Positions 14,797-22,636 of a DNA stretch of 33,602 bases are shown one piece after another. Numbering within the stretch: position 1 is the first letter of the stretch; every line of letters begins with the position of its first letter. A program made the position numbers and the translations under genes. Location: positions 1 through 33,602 of the forward strand of contig JACPLN010000007.1 of assembly GCA_016186485.1 (NCBI GenBank), in the 5' to 3' direction. The notes beneath the pieces were generated by a model. That model had not been told where the DNA came from, did no database searches, and saw only the letters and a program-made list of their open reading frames with translations. Source of the DNA: Candidatus Nealsoniibacteriota bacterium (lineage in GTDB: Bacteria; Patescibacteriota; Minisyncoccia; Minisyncoccales; UBA6532).

Positions 14797-15144
14797 ATGG
14801 AACGCAAAACCCACACAATTGATGCCACCGGCAAAGTACTGGGCAGATTAGCAACCGAGATAGCTGTTTTGCTGCGCGGCAAGCAAAAAACCGACTTTGC
14901 TCCATATAAAGATATTGGAGATTTTGTTGTTGTGAAAAACGCCGGTAAAATCAGGGTTACCGGAAAGAAAATGGAGCAAAAGAAATATTTTCAGCATTCT
15001 GGTTATTTGGGCAACGCAAAGGAAATCTTGTTTAAAGATATTTTTAAGAAAAATCCCGGAGAAGTTTTAAGAAGGGCGGTATACGGCATGTTGCCGAAAA
15101 ACAGGTTAAGGGCAAAACAGATTAATAGATTAAGCTTTGAATAA
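14797..15144 (+). CDS. rplM: Ribosomal protein L13 (uL13), short form
   Basis: ERKTHTIDATGKVLGRLATE is the L13 N-terminus and fixes the ATG at 14797, four bases after the rplQ stop. The in-frame TTG at 14785 lies inside rplQ. Further motifs are FAPYKDIGDFVVVKNAGKI, YFQHSGYLGNAKE and AVYGMLPKNRLRAKQI. At 115 residues it is about 27 shorter than E. coli L13 (142), mainly at the C-terminus after the LPKNRL motif. L13 is an early 23S assembly protein. It forms the usual rplM-rpsI pair, here attached to the rpoA operon. Confidence 0.95.
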   Translation: MERKTHTIDATGKVLGRLATEIAVLLRGKQKTDFAPYKDIGDFVVVKNAGKIRVTGKKMEQKKYFQHSGYLGNAKEILFKDIFKKNPGEVLRRAVYGMLPKNRLRAKQINRLSFE

Positions 15145-15149
15145 ATAAG

Positions 15150-15650
15150 ATGCCAAAAACTAAAAAACCAAAAACTGAAGTCAAAAAACCGACTAAGACT
15201 AAAAAACCCTCCAGCAGCACCGCAGCTAGGCGGGCGGGGAAAAAACCAGTTGAAGAACCGGGTAAATATTTTGAGGCGGTCGGCAGAAGGAAAACTTCAA
15301 CAGCTAGGATAAGAATATCCGTTAAAGGGGATAAGGTTTTTTCGGTTAACCAAAAGCCCCTTAACGCCTATTTTCCTGTCCCCGAACTGCAAGTGATTGC
15401 TTTATCCGCTTTTGAGAAAATGGGTTGTCTGGATAAATTTATGATTTTTGTGAGAGTTCAGGGCGGAGGAATTCATAGCCAGGCAGAGGCAATCAGGCAT
15501 GCTGCGGCCAGGGCATTGGTAAAATTTGACCCAGAATTTAAAAAGCCTTTGAGGCGGATAGGTTATTTAACTCGCGATCCCAGGATGCGAGAGCGAAAGA
15601 AATTCGGCCTCAAGCGCGCCCGCCGCGCTCCCCAGTGGGCCAAGAGATAA
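15150..15650 (+). CDS. rpsI: Ribosomal protein S9 (uS9) with basic N-terminal extension
   Basis: The S9 core begins at YFEAVGRRKTSTARIRIS (about residue 40) and ends RARRAPQWAKR, the C-terminal tail that reaches the P-site tRNA. GGGIHSQAEAIRHAAARAL is the central family motif. The first ~38 residues are a Lys/Pro/Thr-rich extension (KTKKPKTEVKKPTKTKKP) absent from most S9 proteins, bringing the length to 166 from about 130. It starts 5 bases after rplM. The operon ends here, followed by a palindrome and a terminator. Confidence 0.95.
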   Translation: MPKTKKPKTEVKKPTKTKKPSSSTAARRAGKKPVEEPGKYFEAVGRRKTSTARIRISVKGDKVFSVNQKPLNAYFPVPELQVIALSAFEKMGCLDKFMIFVRVQGGGIHSQAEAIRHAAARALVKFDPEFKKPLRRIGYLTRDPRMRERKKFGLKRARRAPQWAKR

Positions 15651-15658
15651 TGGGCTTA

Positions 15659-15679
15659 TTGCTTCCTCGGAGGAAGCAA
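15659..15679. repeat. Palindrome family A, copy 1
   Basis: The core is TTGCTTCCTC, a single G, then the reverse complement GAGGAAGCAA. The right flank (CTGCC) matches copies at 24754 and 26280. The left flank does not pair. It lies 8 bases after the rpsI stop. Confidence 0.85.
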
Positions 15680-15701
15680 CTGCCATACTGATAAAAAAAT
15701 T

Positions 15702-15733
15702 GCCCTCTGGGTTAAAAACCTGAGGGCTTTTTA
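15702..15733. terminator. Bidirectional terminator between rpsI and the 15731 gene
   Basis: GCCCTC pairs with GAGGGC, with an inner GGTT/AACC stem. TTTTT follows on the plus strand and seven Ts on the minus strand (AAAAAAA at 15693-15699). It can end both the ribosomal operon and the convergent minus-strand gene, whose stop overlaps it. Confidence 0.82.
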
Positions 15734-15997
15734 TGCTAGCAATCCGACTGCTTCTTGTTTTCGTTTTTTTGAAGGTTCTTGGCTTCCTTGTTTGACCCAG
15801 ACTTCAAAGTCGTAGCTTCTGGCAAGTTCCAGCCTGATTACTACGTACCAGTTTGTTGCCGGCAAGCCGTACCTTCTCGTTATATCCTTGAAAGCGCATT
15901 GCAGTTCTCGCAGAGAATTGTATCCATCAACCATTTTGTCGTCAGGGCCGGTTTCCCTGTATGACCTGAATTCTGCCCCATCTATCCATATTGGCAT
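15731..15997 (-). CDS. Small hypothetical protein
   Basis: The 88-residue soluble protein has no signal peptide. Its middle (YNSLRELQCAFKDITRRYGL) looks like a helix and its later part (NWYVVIRLELARSYDFEVWV) like two strands. I do not recognise a family. The call rests on a good promoter (TTGACA, 16 bp, TAGAAT on the minus strand), an AGGTGG ribosome binding site 5 bases before the ATG and a terminator at the end. It is bracketed by two copies of palindrome A (15659 and 16072), so the whole 444-bp block could have arrived as a unit; this is speculative. Confidence 0.6.
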   Translation of the reverse strand: MPIWIDGAEFRSYRETGPDDKMVDGYNSLRELQCAFKDITRRYGLPATNWYVVIRLELARSYDFEVWVKQGSQEPSKKRKQEAVGLLA

Positions 15998-16015
15998 TTA
16001 TTCCACCTGGCTAAT

Positions 16016-16043
16016 ATTCTATATCAAAGAATGAATTTGTCAA
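16016..16043 (-). promoter_or_regulatory. Promoter for the 15731-15997 gene
   Basis: On the minus strand: TTGACA (16043-16038), 16-bp spacer, TAGAAT (16021-16016). The AGGTGG ribosome binding site lies at 16008-16003. Confidence 0.7.
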
Positions 16044-16071
16044 TACGTTGCGGCAATGCGCGCATTTTCTA

Positions 16072-16102
16072 GGCTATTGCTTCCTCGGAGGAAGCAATAG
16101 CC
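16072..16102. repeat. Palindrome family A, copy 2 (31 bp, perfect)
   Basis: The same core as copy 1, with arms extended to 15 bases (GGCTATTGCTTCCTC on the left). The outer bases differ from the 24754 copy, but both arms changed together (GGCTA/TAGCC versus GGCAG-type/CTGCC), so pairing is kept. Confidence 0.88.
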
Positions 16103-16103
16103 A

Positions 16104-16134
16104 TAATAAAAATGGGAAAGTGAAATACTTTCCC
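16104..16134 (-). terminator. Terminator for the 16145-16636 gene
   Basis: On the minus strand GGGAAAGT pairs with ACTTTCCC around ATTTC and is followed by ATTTTTATT. Confidence 0.75.
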
Positions 16135-16144
16135 TATGGTTTTA

Positions 16145-16636
16145 TTAATCGTCCCAGGTCGTTACCCCGACTATTAGCATGGCCATGAAGACCAGTGAAA
16201 ATACCGCTGTGATAACCACGTTTAGCCCTGAGTTAAACGTCCAGTCGGCGGCGCTATCTGCCTGCTCTTTTAGTCTTGAGAATTTGTCTTTTGCCACATC
16301 CATTCCTTGCTGATAAGCCTCGTCGCTTGAAGACAGTTCCGAGATTTTCTCTAGGTTTTTGATATTGCTTGCTAAATCCTTTTTGATGAGATCCCAGTTA
16401 GTTGTGTCTGTGGCATACCACCAGGCAGGATTTCCGCGCTCATATTTGAATATCTCTTGCGCTTTTTGACCATACTCGATCATCTCGTTGGCGCTACCGC
16501 CAACTTTTGCCCTATCTATCCAGGCCACCCCCTGTTTTAATGGGTAGACATTGACATTGTAATTGTTCCACACAATTATTATCCCAAGTACTGCAATGAA
16601 CACGGCAACTGCGACAAATGCTTTTCCAATAGACAT
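16145..16636 (-). CDS. Two-pass membrane protein of unknown function
   Basis: The 163-residue protein has a membrane segment at each end (about residues 5-23, FVAVAVFIAVLGIIIVW, and 137-158, LNVVITAVFSLVFMAMLIVG). The region between (about 110 residues) is mostly helical and polar, with a possible coiled coil (KKDLASNIKNLEKISEL). The hairpin topology would put the middle on one side of the membrane, probably outside. I do not recognise a family. A strong promoter (TTGACA, 17 bp, TAGTAT), an AGAGGTG ribosome binding site 7 bases before the ATG and a terminator make it a well-supported single-gene unit. Confidence 0.65.
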   Translation of the reverse strand: MSIGKAFVAVAVFIAVLGIIIVWNNYNVNVYPLKQGVAWIDRAKVGGSANEMIEYGQKAQEIFKYERGNPAWWYATDTTNWDLIKKDLASNIKNLEKISELSSSDEAYQQGMDVAKDKFSRLKEQADSAADWTFNSGLNVVITAVFSLVFMAMLIVGVTTWDD

Positions 16637-16657
16637 TATTTATCACCTCTAATAACC

Positions 16658-16686
16658 ATACTATTTCGTTTATCAATTTTTGTCAA
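16658..16686 (-). promoter_or_regulatory. Promoter for the 16145-16636 gene
   Basis: On the minus strand: TTGACA (16686-16681), 17-bp spacer, TAGTAT (16663-16658), then AGAGGTG at 16650-16644. Confidence 0.72.
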
Positions 16687-16742
16687 GATAAAACAGAGCT
16701 AAACATAAAAGCGTTACCAGCGTATTCATCCCGTACATTGGT

Positions 16743-16769
16743 TTGACATTTTAATTTAAAAGTTATAAA
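16743..16769 (+). promoter_or_regulatory. Tentative promoter for the PLP enzyme gene
   Basis: TTGACA (16743-16748), 15-bp spacer, TATAAA (16764-16769). The spacer is short. AGGT at 16776-16779 precedes the TTG start. Confidence 0.5.
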
Positions 16770-16783
16770 AAGCGTCAGGTACC

Positions 16784-18049
16784 TTGAAATTGAAAAAATT
16801 GGAGGCAGAAAGAAAATTGGGTATGGGAACTAGCGTTGTTCACTCGGGTTGGACCCCGGAAACAAATAACCCTCATATTTTGCCTATTTACCAGACCGGG
16901 ACCTTTACATTTAAAAGCGTTGCAGAAGCGAAGCGGGCTTTTGAAAAAGGCGACAGATTCGTTTATACCCGATTTAATAATCCAAACTTTCGCCAGCTTG
17001 AGGAAAAGATAGCTTCTCTTGAGGGAACAGGAGATGCTTTGATATTCCCTTGCGGTCTATCGGCAATACACTCAACATTGCTGGAAGTGCTCTTGGGCAA
17101 AAAAGGACAGCTTATTTGCACAAAAACCTTGTATGGCGGCACAGACGAGTTGTTTTCAAAACAATTCCCGCGTTTTGGCATAAAAGTTAATTTTGTGGAC
17201 ACAACGGTTTATGAAGACGTAGAAACAGCCATAGAAAAGGCTTTTCGGGAAGGCGCCAAAGCAATTGCGGTATTTTTGGAAACACCGGCAAATCCTACCC
17301 TTTCTATTTCAGATATTCGCATGATTTCAAAAGTTATTAGCTGCCATGACGAAAACATGGAAATACCGCTTGTGGTTGATAATTCCTTTGCAACTCCTTA
17401 CAACCAGAGGCCTTTATTCTTGGGCGCGGACATTATTGTTCATAGTGTTACAAAGTATCTTAACGGTCATGGAGATTTAATTGAGGGAGCGGTAGCCGGC
17501 AGCAATAAATTCATACGCAAGTATCTGCAGTTATGGAGAAATGTAATGGGCATCAATCCCTCGCCGTATGAATGTTGGCTGGCAGACAGAGGGCTAGAAA
17601 CCTTTGTATTAAGGATGGAAAAACACAATTCAAACGCGGCAAAACTTGCGGAATTCCTGGAAAATCATCCTCTTGTAGAAAGAGTGCTTTACCCCGGTTT
17701 AAAATCGCATCCTCAGCACGGAATCGCTTTGCGACAAATGAGGACCCCGAACGGAGAGAATGGCTTTGGGGGCATGATTTCCTTTGAGCTGAAAGGAGAG
17801 GTTGGCACGACTGAAAAATTCCTTAACTATTTCCCAAGGCATAAAAGTTTTGTTACTCTTTCTGTTAGTCTCGGCTATACAAGCACTTTAATAGAATCTC
17901 CCGCTTTAATGACCCATTCTGCTCTTCCTAGGGAAGAAAGATTAAAGAAGGGGATTACAGACAAATTAGTTCGTCTGTCCGTGGGGATAGAAGACTATCA
18001 GGATTTGGAAGATGAATTTGCCAAGGCCCTTGCTTATATTAATAGATAA
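16784..18049 (+). CDS. Cys/Met metabolism PLP-dependent enzyme (cystathionine gamma-lyase/synthase type)
   Basis: The 421-residue fold-type I PLP enzyme shows the family motifs in order: VHSGWTPETNNPHILPIYQT, YTRFNNPNFRQLEEKIASLE (Tyr and Arg that bind phosphate of the partner subunit), CGLSAIHSTLL, TLYGGTDELF (Y117, stacking on the cofactor), VVDNSFATPYNQRPLFLGAD (D199) and HSVTKYLNGHGD with the Schiff-base K224. The family includes cystathionine gamma-synthase, gamma-lyase, O-acetylhomoserine sulfhydrylase and methionine gamma-lyase. The Cys typical of methionine gamma-lyase in the LYG(C)T loop is Gly here, so I favour a cystathionine or homocysteine-type role without certainty. No other sulfur amino acid gene is nearby. 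The TTG start follows a weak AGGT. The stop codon lies inside a terminator. Confidence 0.88.
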   Translation: MKLKKLEAERKLGMGTSVVHSGWTPETNNPHILPIYQTGTFTFKSVAEAKRAFEKGDRFVYTRFNNPNFRQLEEKIASLEGTGDALIFPCGLSAIHSTLLEVLLGKKGQLICTKTLYGGTDELFSKQFPRFGIKVNFVDTTVYEDVETAIEKAFREGAKAIAVFLETPANPTLSISDIRMISKVISCHDENMEIPLVVDNSFATPYNQRPLFLGADIIVHSVTKYLNGHGDLIEGAVAGSNKFIRKYLQLWRNVMGINPSPYECWLADRGLETFVLRMEKHNSNAAKLAEFLENHPLVERVLYPGLKSHPQHGIALRQMRTPNGENGFGGMISFELKGEVGTTEKFLNYFPRHKSFVTLSVSLGYTSTLIESPALMTHSALPREERLKKGITDKLVRLSVGIEDYQDLEDEFAKALAYINR

Positions 18050-18060
18050 GGGCTTTTTTG
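18026..18060 (+). terminator. Terminator overlapping the PLP enzyme stop codon
   Basis: GCCCTT (18026-18031) pairs with AAGGGC (18048-18053), followed by six Ts. The TAA stop (18047-18049) is in the second arm. Confidence 0.7.
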
Positions 18061-18081
18061 TTTAATCAAGTCAGATTTAGT

Positions 18082-18110
18082 TTGACTGCTTTTCTTGGCA
18101 AGGTTAAGAT
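18082..18110 (+). promoter_or_regulatory. Promoter of the Cas4-like gene, predicted leaderless
   Basis: TTGACT (18082-18087), 17-bp spacer, TAAGAT (18105-18110). Transcription would start at about 18117, the A of the ATG. Confidence 0.68.
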
Positions 18111-18116
18111 GATTTA

Positions 18117-18821
18117 ATGCTTAAGGACATTTTAGACAAGTTTTATTTAGATAGGCAAAGAGATAGGGAACAGCAGCATTTTTATATTACGGACGCTGGC
18201 AAATGCGGCCGGGCTATTTTTTTTAAATTCAAAAACGTTCCCAGGGCGGCAATGGAACCCCATATTTTAAGAATGTTTGACCGGGGCGACTATCTTCAAA
18301 TGCAGATTTTAAACGCTCTTTTTAGCACAGGGGTTGTCAGGGCTTCCGAAGTGGTAATCCCTCCCCAGCAATTGATTTCCGGCAGAGCCGACGCCATTAT
18401 CACATTAAACAACGAGCTATATGTCGTTGATTTCAAAAGCATGAACAGCATGATCTTTAGGACTTTGGAAAAGGCAAAAGAAGAAAATATCAATCAGCTT
18501 CAGCTTTATTTGCATTATTTTAAGATACCAAAAGGCATTCTTCTTTATATAAATAAGGACAATCTGGAACTAAAAGAGTTTGTCATACAATACGACCCAA
18601 AGCTGGTGAAATCTTTGCTTGAAGATTTGGAAGTTTTGAAGTCAAAAATTGATTCCAATGTAGTTCCGGACAGGCTTGAAGATTATCCCGAAAACTGGCA
18701 ATGCATGTATTGCCAGTTTAAGGAAATATGCGCTATGGCGGGACCGAAAGAAGTCAGCTGGCAAGACTTCAAAAATAAAGTTGAATCAATAAAAGCCATA
18801 AATAATGGGAAGGCTTCCTAG
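18117..18821 (+). CDS. Cas4/RecB-like PD-(D/E)XK nuclease with iron-sulfur cysteines
   Basis: The 234-residue protein has the RecB-type nuclease core: ISGRADAII with D92, LYVVDFKS with D105 and K107, and the motif V Gln region NQLQLYLHYF (Q127). Four cysteines are placed as in Cas4 and AddB-type nucleases: C30 early (AGKCGRAIF), then C196, C199 and C205 late (WQCMYCQFKEIC). These would hold a 4Fe-4S cluster. It probably cuts or resects DNA ends. There is no CRISPR array, cas1 or cas2 in the window, so it is a stand-alone member, perhaps in repair. It has its own leaderless-type promoter. A long imperfect hairpin lies between it and the convergent PEGA gene. Confidence 0.82.
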   Translation: MLKDILDKFYLDRQRDREQQHFYITDAGKCGRAIFFKFKNVPRAAMEPHILRMFDRGDYLQMQILNALFSTGVVRASEVVIPPQQLISGRADAIITLNNELYVVDFKSMNSMIFRTLEKAKEENINQLQLYLHYFKIPKGILLYINKDNLELKEFVIQYDPKLVKSLLEDLEVLKSKIDSNVVPDRLEDYPENWQCMYCQFKEICAMAGPKEVSWQDFKNKVESIKAINNGKAS

Positions 18822-18869
18822 GAAATTTTACCTTAACTCTGCTTTGTCGGCGGCGAAGGAACTCTTGGG

Positions 18870-18919
18870 CTAAGAAACCGTGGCGACTTTGCATCAAAGG
18901 CAGTCGTTTCGTTTCTAAG
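18870..18919. other. Long imperfect hairpin between convergent genes
   Basis: CTAAGAAAC pairs with GTTTCTAAG (one A-A mismatch); inside it CGAC/GTCG and TTTG/CAAA pair again. Four Ts follow on the plus strand. It lies between the Cas4-like gene and the convergent PEGA gene. It may terminate one or both, though the T tracts are weak. Confidence 0.45.
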
Positions 18920-18921
18920 TT

Positions 18922-19761
18922 TTAAGGGAGGAGTTTTTTGGAGGCAAAAACTTTCCCCTCGCTTAAAACGTAGAGCCTGTTATCGCCTTGGCTGAAAAAT
19001 ATTTTTGGGTCTTTAAATTCGGTTAAGTCAATTATATTTAAGCCGTCTCTGGTATCGGTTTCAGAGATTTTTATTTTATCGCCGGCGTTAAACAGCAAAT
19101 AATAATTATCTGCCCAGAAAACATTGCCGATTTTTTCTGAGAACCTTGTCAAAAATACCTTTTCCTTTGCCTCATGTCTTGGCTGGCCCAAGTCTTCCTC
19201 CAAGAAATAAAGCCAAATTTCATAATCGTTGAAGTAGGCAACTTTTTTATTGTCCGGTGAAAACATAAAGCCTTTTGCCTCATCCAGAATATCCTTGGTT
19301 TTAGCATCCTTTATTTTTTTAGTCGTCCCATTATTTGATTTTTCTTTTTCCAGCAAAGAAAACCAGAATTCTTTTCCATTTTCATCAAGCAAAGAAAACT
19401 CCGGATTTTCCGGGAAAAGGACAATATTTTTGATTTCGGTCACCATTTTTTCTTTGATCGGAAGATTTTTCTTCCAAGGAAAGTATCCCTCTTTTTGGAT
19501 TTCTATTTCGTAATTTTTTGGCAAAAGGTTTTCAATCAAGGCATTTCCGAATAGAAAGGATGTTTTCTTTTTGGGTTTGCCGGAAACGAAAACTTCTGCA
19601 TTATCCGGCCTCGTCTTGAAATAAAAAGCGCCGGTCTGAACCAGCTTTTTTTGTTCAAAGTCAAAGCGGTAACCTTGGGAGTAAAGGATTATGGAAGGAG
19701 TTGTGATTAAAAACGAAACTGCCAAAATTACAAATAACGCCTTTTTAAAGCTTTTCTGCAT
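18922..19761 (-). CDS. PEGA-domain membrane-anchored protein
   Basis: The 279-residue protein begins with a signal anchor (about 8-28, ALFVILAVSFLITTPSIIL) and is otherwise extracytoplasmic. Residues about 45-115 form a PEGA domain: TRPDNAEVFVSGKPKKKT, then LLPKNYEIEIQKEGYFPWKK, the beta-sandwich pattern of the family. The remainder (FMFSPDNKKVAYFNDYEIWL, VFWADNYYLLFNAG, NRLYVLSEGKVF) has repeated strand units that recall a partial beta-propeller. PEGA proteins are envelope components of unknown detail and frequent in CPR genomes. AAAGGAA precedes the ATG. It is divergent from the Clp gene across 75 bases that hold both promoters. Confidence 0.75.
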   Translation of the reverse strand: MQKSFKKALFVILAVSFLITTPSIILYSQGYRFDFEQKKLVQTGAFYFKTRPDNAEVFVSGKPKKKTSFLFGNALIENLLPKNYEIEIQKEGYFPWKKNLPIKEKMVTEIKNIVLFPENPEFSLLDENGKEFWFSLLEKEKSNNGTTKKIKDAKTKDILDEAKGFMFSPDNKKVAYFNDYEIWLYFLEEDLGQPRHEAKEKVFLTRFSEKIGNVFWADNYYLLFNAGDKIKISETDTRDGLNIIDLTEFKDPKIFFSQGDNRLYVLSEGKVFASKKLLP

Positions 19762-19770
19762 TTCCTTTAT

Positions 19771-19791
19771 ATTCTATAATGATAATAGAAT
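19771..19791. promoter_or_regulatory. AT-rich inverted repeat in the divergent promoter region
   Basis: ATTCTAT (19771-19777) and ATAGAAT (19785-19791) form an inverted repeat around 7 bases. Read on the minus strand, TAGAAT at 19776-19771 is a good -10 for the PEGA gene. The symmetric copy is just upstream of the clp -35. It could be an operator shared by both genes, or a chance feature of overlapping -10 boxes. Confidence 0.45.
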
Positions 19792-19794
19792 ATC

Positions 19795-19823
19795 TTGATT
19801 TTTTTCTCAACTGCTTGTATAAT
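19795..19823 (+). promoter_or_regulatory. Promoter of the Clp ATPase gene
   Basis: TTGATT (19795-19800), 17-bp spacer, perfect TATAAT (19818-19823). Start is expected near 19830, 7 bases before the ATG at 19837. No Shine-Dalgarno and no recognisable CIRCE or CtsR site. Confidence 0.72.
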
Positions 19824-19836
19824 ATTTTGAAATACT

Positions 19837-22551
19837 ATGAACGGAGGCAATTTTACCCATAAAGCCCAAGAAGTCATGCTTATAGCCCAGGACGTTGCCA
19901 GAGAAAGGGGGCAGCAGCAGATAGATGCTCTGCACCTGCTTTTGGCTTTGATTTCTCAAGAAGAGAGCGTAGTTGTAACCCTGCTGCAAAAAATTGGAGC
20001 AGACATTGACAGTTTGAAGAAAAAAGCAATATCTGCCATAGAGAAAATTCCCGTTATAGCCGCGCCTCAAACATTGGGCCAGTTTTACCTGACCCAGGAC
20101 ATGGCTAAGGTTTTAGACAGGGCCCGCGAAGAGGCAATGAGGATGGGGGACGAATTTATTTCTGTAGAGCACCTATTTTTGTCTTTGCTGGATATGCCGA
20201 CTCGCGCCAAAGAAATTTTGGCAAAGACGTCTTTCATCCAGCCGGGAGAAGGAGCGGCAGTTTTAGAATTCGGAAAGCTGGATTATAACTCTGCCCTTAA
20301 GATACTTTCTCAAATCAGGGGAGGGGCGAGAATTACCGATCCTGAACCAGAATCTAAATATCAGGTCATTGAAAAGTATGCCCGCAACTTAACTACCCTA
20401 GCCCTTCAGGGAAAACTAGATCCTGTGATTGGCAGGGAAAATGAAATAAGAAGATTGATGCAGGTTCTTTCAAGGCGCACAAAGAATAACCCCGTGCTTA
20501 TAGGCGAGGCGGGAGTGGGGAAAACCGCTATTGTTGAGGGTTTGGCCCAGAGAATAATTAAAGGCGATGTGCCGGAGTCCTTGAGAGACAAGGAAATTAT
20601 CGGTTTGGACATAGGATCTATGGTGGCAGGCACCAAATACAGAGGCGAGTTTGAAGAAAGAATCAAGGCTTTTCTTAAGGAGTTTAACAGGGCTGGCGGG
20701 AAATATATTTTGTTTATTGACGAGCTTCATACGTTGGTTGGGGCGGGAGCAGCCGAAGGAGCGATTGACGCTTCAAATCTTTTAAAGCCGGCTTTGGCCA
20801 GGGGCGAGCTCAGGGCAATCGGAGCCACAACGCTGAAAGAGTACCAGAAGCATATTGAAAGAGACCCCGCTCTTGAAAGGCGTTTTCAGCCAATTTATGT
20901 TGCAGAGCCCTCAATTGAGGACACTATTGCCATTTTGCGCGGCCTGAAAGAAAAGTACGAAACCCATCACGGAGTAAGGATTAAAGACGAAGCCCTGGTT
21001 GCGGCTGCAAATTTGGCTGCAAGGTACATCGCAGACAGGTTCTTGCCGGATAAAGCCGTTGACTTAATGGATGAGGCAGCCTCTGCCTTAAGGCTTGAGA
21101 TTGAATCAAAACCAGCCGAAGTTTATGAATTAAAAAAAGAAATTCAAAAGCTTGAAATTGAAAAAGAGGCTTTAAAGAAAGAAACAGTTAAAGGAACGAA
21201 AAACAGGCTGGCTGCCATTAACCGTTCTCTGGCGGACTTGGGAGAAAAACTTAAAAACATTGAACTTCATTGGAAAACGGAAAGGGATTTAATTCAGGCG
21301 ATAAGGAACCTAAAAAGGGAGCTTGACCAGTTTTCTTTCCAGGCGGAGATAGCTGAAAGAGGGGCGGATTTGCAAAAAGTTGCCGAAATAAAATACGGGA
21401 AAATTCCCGAAATAACCAAAGAAATTAAAGACAAAGAAAAGGAGCTGTTTAATTTTCAAAAGAAACACAAGATATTGAAAGAAGAAATAGGAGAGGAGGA
21501 AGTGGCTCGGGTGGTATCTCGCTGGACGGGAATTCCGGTAACAAGGCTTATTGAGGGGGAGGCTAAAAAGCTTGAGAAAATTGAAGAGATTCTTTCTCAA
21601 AGGGTTGTTGGGCAGCTGGAAGCAATTGCCGCCGTGGCAAACGCCATAAGAAGATCAAGGGCCGGCATCTCCGAAGAAAACAGGCCAATGGGTTCATTTA
21701 TGTTTTTGGGGCCGACCGGAGTCGGCAAAACAGAAACCGCCAGAGCTCTAGCCGGGTTCCTCTTTAACGATGAAAACGCTCTGATAAGGCTTGATATGTC
21801 AGAGTATATGGAAAAGCACACTGTTTCTAAAATGATAGGTTCTCCTCCGGGATACGTTGGATACGACGAAGGGGGCCAGCTGACGGAAAAAGTTCGCAGA
21901 AGGCCCTATAGCGTTATTCTGCTTGATGAAATTGAAAAGGCGCATCCCGAAGTATTTAACATTCTTTTGCAGATTTTGGAAGACGGTAGGTTAACCGATG
22001 CAAAAGGCAGAACCGCTTCTTTCAAAAATACAATCTTGATAATGACTTCTAATATTGGTTCAGAACACATTGCTAAAATGGGCTCTTTGGGGTTTTTAGG
22101 AGAAAGCGAAAACGAAACCAGGTCTAGTTTGAAAGATAAGGTAATGGAGGCATTGAAAGAAGAGTTTAGGCCGGAGTTTTTGAATAGAATTGATGAAATC
22201 GTTATTTTCAATTATCTTGGAAAGCAGGAGATTAAGAAAATTGTTGAGTTGGAGCTAAAAAAGGTGGTAGATAGGCTGTTCTCAAGAAAAATTGATTTGA
22301 GCATTTCCCAGAAAACTAAAGATCTTTTGGCAGAAAGGGGTTTTGACCCGAATCTTGGAGCAAGGCCGTTAAGAAGAGTTATTCAAAAGCTTGTTTTGGA
22401 TCCTTTGGCCCTGAAGATTGTTTCTAGAGAAGTAAAAGAGGGCGACAGGGTGGTGGTTGACAGCGAAGACGGCAAAATAGTTTTCCGTGGCGTCCAGGAC
22501 ATATTGAAAGTCAGCCGCAGGGAGAAGTCCGAGAATATCTTGGTGAAATAA
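19837..22551 (+). CDS. Hsp100 AAA+ unfoldase with ClpB-like middle domain and ClpC-like ClpP loop
   Basis: The 904-residue protein has a Clp N-domain (repeats near 5-45 and 80-118), a first ATPase domain (Walker A GEAGVGKT 223-230, Walker [11 protein letters not shown]), a middle domain (about 428-553) and a second ATPase domain (GPTGVGKT 625-632, [31 protein letters not shown]). The middle domain is about 125 residues with [20 protein letters not shown] and [11 protein letters not shown], which is the ClpB form used for DnaK-linked disaggregation. ClpC normally has a much shorter one. Yet the second domain carries SLGF (L751-F753) at the place of the ClpP-binding loop of ClpC, which ClpB lacks. 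The C-terminal tail ([15 protein letters not shown]) also looks ClpC-like. Product names ClpB and ClpC are both plausible, so no symbol is given. Confidence 0.93.
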   Translation: MNGGNFTHKAQEVMLIAQDVARERGQQQIDALHLLLALISQEESVVVTLLQKIGADIDSLKKKAISAIEKIPVIAAPQTLGQFYLTQDMAKVLDRAREEAMRMGDEFISVEHLFLSLLDMPTRAKEILAKTSFIQPGEGAAVLEFGKLDYNSALKILSQIRGGARITDPEPESKYQVIEKYARNLTTLALQGKLDPVIGRENEIRRLMQVLSRRTKNNPVLIGEAGVGKTAIVEGLAQRIIKGDVPESLRDKEIIGLDIGSMVAGTKYRGEFEERIKAFLKEFNRAGGKYILFIDELHTLVGAGAAEGAIDASNLLKPALARGELRAIGATTLKEYQKHIERDPALERRFQPIYVAEPSIEDTIAILRGLKEKYETHHGVRIKDEALVAAANLAARYIADRFLPDKAVDLMDEAASALRLEIESKPAEVYELKKEIQKLEIEKEALKKETVKGTKNRLAAINRSLADLGEKLKNIELHWKTERDLIQAIRNLKRELDQFSFQAEIAERGADLQKVAEIKYGKIPEITKEIKDKEKELFNFQKKHKILKEEIGEEEVARVVSRWTGIPVTRLIEGEAKKLEKIEEILSQRVVGQLEAIAAVANAIRRSRAGISEENRPMGSFMFLGPTGVGKTETARALAGFLFNDENALIRLDMSEYMEKHTVSKMIGSPPGYVGYDEGGQLTEKVRRRPYSVILLDEIEKAHPEVFNILLQILEDGRLTDAKGRTASFKNTILIMTSNIGSEHIAKMGSLGFLGESENETRSSLKDKVMEALKEEFRPEFLNRIDEIVIFNYLGKQEIKKIVELELKKVVDRLFSRKIDLSISQKTKDLLAERGFDPNLGARPLRRVIQKLVLDPLALKIVSREVKEGDRVVVDSEDGKIVFRGVQDILKVSRREKSENILVK

Positions 22552-22552
22552 A

Positions 22553-22613
22553 CCCCATAGTAGAAATTTGACAAGTTTCACTTTACGCAGTAAGTCAAAT
22601 TTTCACTACGGGG
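22553..22613. repeat. Dispersed hairpin repeat, family R, copy 3
   Basis: The arm 22553-22572 (CCCCATAGTAGAAATTTGAC) pairs with 22594-22613 around a 21-base centre with an inner TTAC-GCA-GTAA hairpin. Arms and centre match the copy at 1415-1476, 21 kb away. It begins one base after the Clp stop codon. Confidence 0.8.
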
Positions 22614-22636
22614 TAAAAAAATAAAGAGCGGTTTTC

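Noticed and set aside
14785-14799. TTG start for rplM at 14785
   Set aside because: It lies within rplQ; the L13 N-terminus aligns with the ATG at 14797.
18117-18821. CRISPR-associated Cas4
   Set aside because: Only the nuclease fold and cysteines match. No array, cas1, cas2 or effector gene is in the window, so it is reported as Cas4-like only.
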